DNA of 22,683 nucleotides from a virus: IMG/VR virus record IMGVR_UViG_3300008219_003565, positions 1 to 22,683 of that record; one strand, given 5' to 3'. The translations under genes and the position numbers were made by a program. Every line of letters starts with the position of its first letter. Position 1 is the first letter of the stretch. Shown here one piece after another: positions 9,681-19,400 of the stretch. A model generated the notes under the pieces. It ran no database searches. It saw nothing but the letters and a program-made list of their open reading frames with translations, and had not been told where the DNA came from.

Positions 9681-11480
9681 ATGCTAAGTGGAAAAAAACT
9701 AAATATAAAATATACTAATCGCGAATACGACTCAATTAAGGATGATTTGATTAGTTATGCAAAAAAATATTATCCCGAACAATTTAAAGATTTTAATGAA
9801 GGATCGTTTGGTTCCTTGATGGTCGATTTGATTTCGTATGTTGGAGATTCATTATCTTTTGCAGTGGATTATCATGTTAATGAAAGTTTTCTTCAAAATT
9901 CTTTTGAACTTAAAAATGTTTTGCGCCATGCAAGACAATTAGGGTACAAGCATAAGCCAGTCGCAAATTCTTTTGGAGTCGTTGACTTGTTTGTTTTAGT
10001 AGATGCAGATTCGGGCGCCCACGCACCCGTTACAGATTACTTGCCGATAGTTAAACGCGGCAGTGCTTTCTCAACCCCCGCAGGCAAAAACTTTACTTTA
10101 ACAGAGGACGTTAACTTCGCTTCCACTAATACTATTTTTAAAGTTGCTAAAACAAATGCTAACAAAATACCAACTCATTATGTGTTGAAGAATTCCGGTC
10201 AGGTAGTCTCGGGCCAATTAATAACAAATGAATTTACAGTTGGAGAATTTATTCGTTTTTATAAACTTTCTTTGGGTGATACAAATATAACAGAGATTGC
10301 ATCAGTTTTTGATGAAAGCGGGAACGAATATTTCGAAGTAGAATATTTGTCCCAAGATGTGATTTATAGGACTTCTACAAATTCAGATCCATCTACTTTA
10401 CTGGATGCTCCTTCAGTTTTAAAACCAATGGCCGTACCAAGAAGGTTTGTTGTTGAGCGCGACGAATTCAACATTCCGTATCTTCAATTCGGGACTGTTT
10501 CAAACAACGATGTGTTGAACAAAGAGTTTGTAGATCCAAATGAAGTTGTAATGCAGTTACATGCAAGAGACTATATATCAGATAATTCATATGATCCAAA
10601 GAACATGTTCGTTAATGATAAGTTTGGAATCGGGCCATCTAATACTACTTTAACAGTCACATATAGAACGACAGTGGTTGAAAATGTCAACGCTTCTGCA
10701 AATTCCATTACACAGATAACAAATGCAGAATTTTCGTTTAAAAATGAAACATCTATTCCTGCCGGCACTAGATCCTCTATTATTTCTAGTTTGGAGGCAA
10801 ATAATCCTTCTCCTATTATTGGTGATATTAACGAAATAACAATCGACGAAGCCCGAACAATGGCATACGACAGTTTTTCTACACAGAATAGAGCTGTTAC
10901 AAAAAATGATTATATCAGCATAATTTATAGAATGCCCCGCGCCCTTGGCGCAATTAAAAGAGCGAATGTATTTCAAGATAATGATGCTTATAAAAGAAAC
11001 ATTAATATTTATGTTCTTTCTGAAGACACAAGTCAAAACCTAATTCGAACTTCTTCAATTATTAAAAATAATTTGAAATCTTATCTTAATTTAAATAAAA
11101 TGATAAATGATTCAATTGATATTCTTGATGCGCACGTTGTTAACTTGGGCATTAATTTTACGATTGTTTCACAAACAAGTGTTGATAAACATGATGCTCT
11201 TATTGCCGCTTTGAGTCATCTAAAGAAAGAATTATTATCTCCTAAAATGAACATTGGTGAACCTTTCTATGTTACAGAAGTGTATAGAATTTTAAAAGAA
11301 GTTGATGAAGTATTAGATGTGGTCGACGTAAAAATTGTTAATAAAACATCAACAAATCATTCTGGTGTGTATTATAATGTTAAACAGAATACTAGCCCGG
11401 ATGGTCGTATTGTTAATTCAAAAGAAAATATATGCTTTGAGATCAAATTTGGGGATGATATTAAGGGAGCGGTCATATAA
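9681..11480 (+). CDS. gp6: Baseplate wedge protein, T4 gp6 / P2 gpJ-type
   Basis: The product has 599 residues, near T4 gp6 (660). In contractile tails two copies per wedge dimerise and form the continuous ring that transmits the signal for sheath contraction. The N-terminal region is the clearest hallmark: residues ~11-85 carry YTNREYDSIKDDLISYAKKY, then KDFNEGSFGSLMVDLISYVG and DYHVNESFLQNSFELKNV, followed by LRHARQLGYKHKP, as in T4 gp6-like proteins. Residues ~390-450 (TQNRAVTKNDYISIIYRMPR, then GAIKRANVF) match the Baseplate_J core, and the C-terminal part (LNLNKMINDSIDILDAHVVN) continues the J-type fold. It follows the gp25-like gene by 13 bases and shares one base with the next start codon. 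I see no truncation or frameshift. The family assignment is firm; the precise wedge stoichiometry is inferred from T4. Confidence 0.92.
   Translation: MLSGKKLNIKYTNREYDSIKDDLISYAKKYYPEQFKDFNEGSFGSLMVDLISYVGDSLSFAVDYHVNESFLQNSFELKNVLRHARQLGYKHKPVANSFGVVDLFVLVDADSGAHAPVTDYLPIVKRGSAFSTPAGKNFTLTEDVNFASTNTIFKVAKTNANKIPTHYVLKNSGQVVSGQLITNEFTVGEFIRFYKLSLGDTNITEIASVFDESGNEYFEVEYLSQDVIYRTSTNSDPSTLLDAPSVLKPMAVPRRFVVERDEFNIPYLQFGTVSNNDVLNKEFVDPNEVVMQLHARDYISDNSYDPKNMFVNDKFGIGPSNTTLTVTYRTTVVENVNASANSITQITNAEFSFKNETSIPAGTRSSIISSLEANNPSPIIGDINEITIDEARTMAYDSFSTQNRAVTKNDYISIIYRMPRALGAIKRANVFQDNDAYKRNINIYVLSEDTSQNLIRTSSIIKNNLKSYLNLNKMINDSIDILDAHVVNLGINFTIVSQTSVDKHDALIAALSHLKKELLSPKMNIGEPFYVTEVYRILKEVDEVLDVVDVKIVNKTSTNHSGVYYNVKQNTSPDGRIVNSKENICFEIKFGDDIKGAVI
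11463..11469 (+). promoter_or_regulatory. Ribosome binding site inside the gp6-like gene for the DNRLRE-like gene
   Basis: AAGGGAG lies 10 bases before the ATG at 11480, inside the last codons of the upstream gene. The stop and start overlap as TAATG (11478-11482), so reinitiation or coupling is expected. Confidence 0.7.
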
Positions 11481-13420
11481 TGGGAATTAAAAGATATACT
11501 GCATCAGAAGATAATACAATTACAAACGCCTTCAAACATAGTTTAACTTCCCGAGGCTATGACGCAAATATGGGAGCCTCAGATATATTGGAAGTGTTCT
11601 CTATTTATGGACAAGCTACTACAAGTTCCGTGGAGGCCACAAGAATTCTTGTTAGGTTTCCTATAACTGACGTTACTGCAGATCGAACTTCCGGCGACAT
11701 CCCAGCTAAAGGTAATGTGAACTTCTATCTCAGAATGTATAATGCGAAGCATTCACAAACCCTCCCCCGCGATTATACTTTAAGTTTCGCACCTGTTTCT
11801 CAATCTTGGGACGAGGGCGCCGGCGTCGACATGGATGAATACAAAGACAAAGGATATCCAACAATTACGGGGTCTACTTGGATGACGGCTTCGTTTTCAA
11901 ATCCATGGAACACCCCCGGAGGAGACTATTATACTGGCGCCACAGCGACAATAACGTTTACAGGTGGCTGCGCAACCAATCAAGTCATAACAATCATTTC
12001 GTCAGATAGCACTTCTAAAGCATATAAAGCTGCGTCGTCAACAAATACATCTGTTGACCCCCCTGAATTCAATCATAGTGGACCTGCTGACACAATTGCA
12101 GCCGCCCTAAAAACGTGTGTTGAATCTTCAAACGGCCATGCTGGAAAAATTACTGTATCTGCCGTAAAAACCGGCGCCATCACACTAACTCAAGTTACTG
12201 CTGGCTCCGATGGGAATACAACAATTACTGAAAATCTTAATAATTGCACAGTTTCTACTAAAGAAGACGGCAGCACACTTGGTTTTCGAAGTGGGGGATC
12301 CAACACTACACAAACGTTTACTGACGGACCAGAAGATGTTGAGGTTGATGTAACTACCATGGTTGAAGAATGGATAGCAAGTGCAAGAGATAATTATGGT
12401 ATTCATGTCAAGTTGACTGATGCAAATGAGGCTTACGTTGAAGTGATTGACAAAACAGATTTATCCCCCGCTCCAGCTGTACAAACGAACGCAGGGGGAA
12501 TAAAACGTTCATATTATACTAAAAAATTCCATGGAAGAAAAAGCGAGTTCTTTTTCAAGCGACCTGTACTTGAGGCTAGATGGGACAATAAAATCACAGA
12601 CGATCGCACTAATTTTTATTATAGCAGTTCTCTGGCTGATAATGTCGATAATTTACATACCTTATATCTTTACAATTACGTAAAGGGTACCTTAAAAAAT
12701 ATTAAAGGAATCGGCACTAAAGTAGCAATTTACACAAGCTTATATTCGGGCAGTGTCGATAACGCTGTTCCTGTTGGAAGCAAGCTTTCTGCTTCTGCTG
12801 ATGTCAAATATTTAGATGCAACTATAGGAACAAATATTACAGGAGGTTACGCATGGCAAGGAACAGGCATTTATAGTGCCTCCTTCGCTTTAACCGGCAA
12901 TACTAATGGTATCCTTACAAAAGTGTTCGATGTGTGGCACAACGGCTCAGGATCGGTTTTAAATGCTGGAACTGTTCAATATGCCACTGGATCTTTCAAA
13001 CCTAATTTTATATCAGCATCAATGTCTAATCCAAATTCAAGGTATGTTGTGTCAATGCACCACAATCAAGATGTTTATGATAGTAACGAAACAACAAGAT
13101 TTAGAGTAAAAAATCGATTGAAAAATTGGAAACCAAATAATTATGTTGCCGTGAACTCAGCACCAGAAACTATAATTGTCGAGAGTTCTTCATTTAAAGT
13201 TTACAGGGTCAAAGACAATTTAGAAGTTATTAGACATAGCACTGGTTCTTCTGATAATGAAACATATATGTCATATGATGAAGAAGGTAATTTTTTCGAT
13301 TTAGATATGAAATTATTAGAACCCGATGTAGCATATGGTATTGAGTTAGCTTATTACGATGGCAACAAATGGGTTGTACAAAATAATAGATTTAAATTTA
13401 GAGTTGAGAAAAAACAATAA
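11480..13420 (+). CDS. DNRLRE-like virion structural protein with an inserted beta domain
   Basis: The product has 646 residues and starts at the TAATG overlap with the gp6-like gene. Residues 1-152 and ~280-320 look like one DNRLRE-type domain. The first half includes DILEVFSIYGQATTSS, NFYLRMYNAKHSQTLPRDYT, SQSWDEGAGVDMDEY and WNTPGGDYY. The second half has VDVTTMVEEWIAS followed by NYGIHVKL, the usual DNRLRE ending. Between them, residues ~154-279 form a separate Thr/Gly/Ala-rich beta domain. The middle (~340-520) is Ser/Thr-rich and fibre-like (YFYSSSLADNV-type segments, SGSVDNAVPVGSKLSAS). The C-terminal ~100 residues (FKVYRVKDNLEVI, then SYDEEGNFFDLDMKLLEP and FKFRVE) look like a conserved attachment domain. 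It sits between the wedge gene and the giant LamG-containing gene, suggesting a peripheral baseplate or fibre-attachment role. That role is inferred; the closest relatives I recall are uncultured marine phage proteins. Confidence 0.88.
   Translation: MGIKRYTASEDNTITNAFKHSLTSRGYDANMGASDILEVFSIYGQATTSSVEATRILVRFPITDVTADRTSGDIPAKGNVNFYLRMYNAKHSQTLPRDYTLSFAPVSQSWDEGAGVDMDEYKDKGYPTITGSTWMTASFSNPWNTPGGDYYTGATATITFTGGCATNQVITIISSDSTSKAYKAASSTNTSVDPPEFNHSGPADTIAAALKTCVESSNGHAGKITVSAVKTGAITLTQVTAGSDGNTTITENLNNCTVSTKEDGSTLGFRSGGSNTTQTFTDGPEDVEVDVTTMVEEWIASARDNYGIHVKLTDANEAYVEVIDKTDLSPAPAVQTNAGGIKRSYYTKKFHGRKSEFFFKRPVLEARWDNKITDDRTNFYYSSSLADNVDNLHTLYLYNYVKGTLKNIKGIGTKVAIYTSLYSGSVDNAVPVGSKLSASADVKYLDATIGTNITGGYAWQGTGIYSASFALTGNTNGILTKVFDVWHNGSGSVLNAGTVQYATGSFKPNFISASMSNPNSRYVVSMHHNQDVYDSNETTRFRVKNRLKNWKPNNYVAVNSAPETIIVESSSFKVYRVKDNLEVIRHSTGSSDNETYMSYDEEGNFFDLDMKLLEPDVAYGIELAYYDGNKWVVQNNRFKFRVEKKQ
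11939..12316 (+). other. Inserted beta-rich domain (copy A) splitting the DNRLRE-like fold
   Basis: Residues ~154-279 of the 11480-13420 protein begin ATATITFTGG, continue through an Ala-rich helix-like stretch (DTIAAALKTCVESSNGHAGK) and end with AITLTQVTAGSDGNTTIT. The same layout (ATATIT start, Ala/Asn-rich helix, VTxTQxTAGxxGNTT) recurs at 17810-18175 in the giant downstream protein. By hand count this segment is about 44% GC against about 35% in 12601-12840. I know this repeat type only as an unnamed domain of marine phage structural proteins. Confidence 0.7.
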
Positions 13421-13432
13421 TTGGTTTGATAA

Positions 13433-16400
13433 ATGTCTTACAATAGCTTAAAAAATTTATTTGAGAAAGATTCGCAAAAAATAATTGCGCAATCTTCTAG
13501 TTTGGATTCTTTGGGATCCAAAACCGAATCTGAAGAATATTTAAAAACTTATAAAATATTTAAAGAAAGAGTTACGCCTCAAGTTGACTTCTCACAGCCC
13601 AAAAATTGGGTGCGTTATGGTTCTGCCAAACAATATTATATTGATGCAGCTGCTAATGTTTATGATTCTTATCCTTATGATGGATCTGAAAAAGAAAAAA
13701 TACAATGGCACAATAGTTCATCGTATTTCGAAAATTATGTTTTTGAGGATGAATATCCCAGGACAAATGGTTTTATTACTTTAAATATTGATGCAGCTAC
13801 ACCAGGTTCGGGAAATTACGGTACTCCGTCATCGACTGCACAGTATATTTTAACAACTGGTTCCATGGCCGAAGATAATGTCTATGATTTGTCTAAGGCC
13901 CGTGCTGAGAACTTATTTTTTGATTTGTCGAAAAACGGAGCCACAGTAGAGTTCTGGTTAAAAAAGAATGGTTTTCTTGGGGCAGCTAAAACGAAAAGAG
14001 AAGTTATTTATGATTTGTGGAATCATGAATTAGTTTCGAGTACTGCTTATGGGCGCCTTCGAATTGAGATGGATTCAACAAGGGCTGATACAGTTTTCTT
14101 GTTAACGGCCACGTCAGGTACTAGTGGTGTGAAATTGGCTACGATTGGCGCCACTGGGTCTCACGGGCCCGGATACATAACCTCTAAAGTTGGAGACGAC
14201 AAATGGCATCACTATGCCTTTACTTTTAAAAATGCAGCATCAAATATTGAGTGCGAGCTATACCATAATGGCGAATATGTAGAAACAATCTTAACCGGCT
14301 CCGTGATTAACTGCGTCTCAGGAGGAATTTCTTGGGGACAGAACAAACCGATTGTATCTACTATTGGTGCACTGGCACACAGAACTTCTTTTAACGAAGA
14401 CTCTATTGCCAAGCTCGGCCACGGCCCGCTGAGTGCGTCTATAGATGATTTTAGATTTTGGAAAACTCGTAGGACGGCTAAAGAAATTGGTATAAATTGG
14501 TTTGGTCAAGTAGCTGGTGGTTCGAATACTGACGATTCGAATACTAATTTAGGCCTGTATTACAAATTTAATGAAGGCATCACTGGCGAAGCAACAACAG
14601 ATGAGATAATTTTAGATTATTCTGGCCGCATATCAAATGGTATATTTTATGGCTACACCGCCACTAATCAAAGATCCACCGGCTCTGCTTTAACAAACTC
14701 AGGGTATGCTAAATTTGAGTTTAGAGATCCTATAGTTTATAAAGAACACCCGGACGTGAGTTCATATATTACTAAGAAAAAACTTACAGGATCCATGTAC
14801 GATGATCAAAATACTTCGTACTTATATTATACATTCCCTCAATGGATTATCGAGGATGACGAAGGTGGCGAACTTCATAAATTAACTCAAATTATGTCAA
14901 GTTATTTTGATACACTTCACTTACAAATTTCTCAAATACACAAAATTAAAAGTATTAATTATCCAAGTGGAAGTCAGAAAGCATATCCATTCATGAACCA
15001 ATTGTTGCAGGACAAAGGTTTCTATGTATCAGAAATCTTTAATAACTCTGATTTGATAGAAAATTATATTAATCAAACAGAAGATTTTGTTATTAAAGAT
15101 AAGCTTCATGAAATTAAAAATAGAATTTATCAAAATATTTATAATAATTTATCACACATTTATAAAACGAAAGGTACAGAACAATCAATTAGATCACTGT
15201 TGCGGTGTCTCGGCCTGGGCGATGATCTGGTCAAAGTAAACTATTATGGAAATAACAATGAATATTTGTTTAGAGAAAATTTTAGACACGCCACTGTAAA
15301 GAAAAGAGTTGTAAATATATCTGATTCTAATTTTACTGGAACAATTTATCAGGATGCATCAAAATTTTTAGATGCAACAAATAAAAATCTTTATAATGCG
15401 AATGCCCTCTCTTATTTGCCAAACGGAAAAGCCTTAAAAGAAATACCATTAACACTTGAAGCAAATGTTTATTTTCCAAAAAAATTCCCAAAGAGCAGTA
15501 AATTTAGTGATGGATATACAGAAAATACGTCTTCTGTCGTTGGCATACATACTATAGACACTAGCGGCGACTTCGGCGTCAATTCAACAACTTGGGCAAA
15601 AGATGGTTTTAATACACCAGGTTCCTTTGAAGACGCTGCAAACTTACACATTCTTGTAGAAAAACATCCACAATTCAAACAGCATGCTCGCTTTCATATT
15701 TCTGGGTCATATCGTGGTATTGTTGCGATGTCGAGTTCCTGGATTCAGGGAGTATATGATAATGAACATTGGAATTTGAGTGCAAGAATTCGACCTAAAA
15801 ATTACAGCAACCACTATACTGTAACTGGTTTAGGAAAAGTTGGGGCAGCTGCAACAGCTACTTATACTAGCGCATCATATGAATTAATTTTCCACGGCGC
15901 GCATGCAAATCTTGGCACAATAGAAAAAGAATTTACTGTAACTAAAGACTTGACGTTTAATCAAGCAACCGCCTTTTTAACAAGCTCTAAAAAAATATAT
16001 GTTGGTGCTCACAAAACAAACTACACGGGCAGTATTATTAATAAGAGTGATATAGATATAACATCAGTAAGATTTTGGTATAACAATTTAAGTGATGATG
16101 AATTACATTCACACATTAAAGACATAACAAATTATGGAGTGGAAAAGCCTTATGGGAACTTTTTAATTTCTTTATCAGGAACAGCCCCGCATAATGATCA
16201 AAAATATATGAACTCGTTATCCGGTGCTTACATACCGAACTATAAAACTTTGGCATTGCATTGGAATTTCGAAAATATTTCTGGCTCTGATTCAAGTGGG
16301 CAATTTAATGTTTTTGACTTTTCGTCTGGTTCATCCACGACAACAAACCTTGCATACAACGATTTCTCTTCATTTATTGATAGATATAACTCAGGCATCG

Positions 16401-19400
16401 CCCTCGGCTTTGCGACAAGCAGTAATAATTCTGTTATTGAAAATTTTGTTTTTACATCAAAACAACAGCTTCCGGAAGTCATGAACAGTTCTGACCAAAT
16501 TGAGATAAGAAAGTTTGACGAGGATATATTCCTTAAAAGACAGCGGCCGATGACATACTTTGTAGCGATTGAAAAGAGTCCGTATCAAATCGTTTCAGAT
16601 GAAATGATTGATATGTTTTCAACAATATTGGAGTTCAATAATATAATTGGTCATCCCGTCCATCGCTACCGCCTTGAATATAAACAATTAAATAAATTAA
16701 GAGAACTATTTTTTCAGAGAGTCGGTAAATCAGTTGATTTTGATAAATTTTTAGAATTTTACAAATGGGTTGATTTCACAATTAATAAAATGTTGGAGAG
16801 TCTCGTACCTGTTTCTGCAAATATATCAGGAGATATTAGAACAGTGATTGAAAGTCACTTGCTTGAAAGAAATAAATACAAACATCCATTTGTTAGATTA
16901 ATTGATATTGATTTCGAACCAGAATTCAACCCATTGCCTCCACATCATGGAGTAAACAGTATTAATAATGATCTGCCCCCTGCTTATCGAAATCTGGCTG
17001 CGCAAGTCCATGGCGGTTTTTCTGATGGCGGCGATGAAAGAGCAAAAGAAGCCCAAGCCGGAGGCGGCGACGGCGGCCGAGGCCCAGTAGTTCAAGGGAG
17101 ATCCCCTTTCCCTAGTCTGGAAAAGGGAATGCAAACATTACGCAATCATGAAATTATTAGTACCAATGTTAACACTATTGGAGTAGCAGATGTTGATATT
17201 AATAGAGAACATCTTAGAAGAATAATAATGAACTCCGAGGTGATAAATAGACTAACACCAGGGATTTCTGCGGGCGTGTTAACACCGATTACACAAGGTC
17301 ATAATCAGTATTATAATAAGAAAATAAATTTTGAAAAAGAAGTTTTGGCTTTTAAAGGCACTTCAGAAGATAACAGTGATCATGTTAAGATAGAAGCAGG
17401 AAAATTAAATCAAGACTACGGTTTGCAAGACGTTATTATACACCGCAAGGATAAAGAGAGATATAGCGGCGAAGCAGACTTATTTCAAAAAAATGAGGCT
17501 GGTACTTTTATAGAAGAACATAGTGTTTCAAAAACAGATATTGTTACACCATTTACAATTTACAGCCACAGCGGCCCAACAAACAGTCAAGTTAGCACCG
17601 ATTTTAAAACTAATTACGAATTTACTAACCTTCATCATGATAGTTACAATGCTGAATCGCCTTTGCAGGGACCATTTACTAACGAGCATGTCGGAGGATT
17701 GGCTTATCGACACGCGCCAGTTAATGTTGTTAATACAATAAAAACTAGTACAGACACAGAACTCACCCGCCCAGAAGGCTGGAGGATACGTTTTGGAAAT
17801 GATGGTGTAGCTGCCACCGCAACAATAACCATCACGGCGTACACCGAACTCAACGCCGGCGACAAGGTGAACTTGGTTGCTACTGATGGTACTAATTATG
17901 ACTTTACACAAGGCGACCAAAGTTCTGTTAACGGTACATTTGAAGCCACGACCTCAAACAATGCAACAGCAGCTAACCTGATGAATGTTATCAACACCTC
18001 ATCGGGCCCAGCAGGGACAAGGTTTACTGCCTCTGTTGATGGGGCAGTTGTGACTGTAACTCAAGCAACAGCAGGCACGGCCGGCAACACAACTGTTACT
18101 TTAACAGATTCTGGTACTGCCGGTATGACTAAGACAAACTTTACCAGCGGCACAGATGATAAAACAGTCAAAGTATACGGACCCGGCGCCGATGGATTCC
18201 ACAAGCCACGTGCATCATTTTACCGCGAAGAATTAGTTAAAAGACCAGTTAATATTAAAAATATTAAAACAGTAACTTCTTCAATCAACGGACTAAGAGT
18301 ACTTGGTAATTACATTAACAATTATGAATTAGTTCAAACCGTTGGCGCCGACGTCAATAATTTATGGTTTATACACCATACAGGAAATTTACCTAGTTCT
18401 GGCTCTGATGCTAAATCTATAGTGTTCAAAGACTTATATGATTTTAAAGTAGACGAAAGAAAATATCTAAGAGATTTATCGACAAGGCAAAAAACTGTTA
18501 TAAACGATAGGTTTTCAGCACCAGGCGGGCCTGAAGTTAATTCTCTTGGATTTTTAGACGAAGCGTCTAGAACATATAGTGTATATAATAATCTAAACTA
18601 TAGAAATTTATCGGTTAGACAGCCCTTAAAGACGCTCTTAAGCGAAGCCGAGGGTAAATATGAGGGTACCCCCGGGTTTAACCTTAGAAGGGCCAACACG
18701 GCATCATATCATGAGGTACACAACAATCGAATAACATTACTCAAAAGGCCTGGCTCTACAGTTCTAACATCGTCAATCTATAATAATGGATTTGTTATTA
18801 CGCCAACTCCTTCTTCTGACCGGCAGTATGCGTGGATAACAGCGTCCTTAAGTACCCATGATTTGGGTGATTCGGCACCCATGGGATACGCGCACAGAAG
18901 TGGGGAAGAGAGAAAAGCCAAATCTGGTGGTTATATTTATACTCCATCAATAGCTTTCATGAGCGCTAGCGATATAAGCAGTTACATTGACGGAGACGAC
19001 GCCGGCACCCCAAGAAAGTTTGGTGGGTTTGACAAAGATAAAAAACCTTCTGGCTTCGCCGCAGGCTCTAGATTAACAACAGATTTTGTTGGTTTGAACT
19101 TTCACATATTAGCTGCCGTCACTGCAAGCCAAAATTTCTTAAGTGCTTCCGGATTGAACACAAAACTGCTTACTCTTGAAAACACTTCATTTACTAAAGC
19201 AAATTTGTTGAATACTTTTTTGCTTAATTATAATGGTCCTTACCAATATCCATCATGGAAACAAACAAGAACAGGTGAACATCCCATTGTTAGGGATATG
19301 AGAATAAATAATAGAATTTCTATACAAAAACCAGCAAGATTATTTACTGATGATCAGGGTAATCACTATAAAGAGATGCGTTCACCTCATTCGCGTTCTT

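Noticed and set aside
10650-11036. A 128-codon reverse-strand open frame within the gp6-like gene, and a similar 130-codon one at 17528-17920
   Set aside because: Both lie antisense to strongly supported genes, are rich in Cys/Ile/Ser with no recognisable motif, and lack convincing ribosome binding sites. They are by-products of the coding pattern on the + strand.
17102-17128. A hairpin (TCCCCTTTCC paired with GGAAAAGGGA, one mismatch, 7-base loop) as a possible terminator
   Set aside because: It lies inside an open frame that continues for 5.5 kb, has no T-run after it, and no gene ends nearby.
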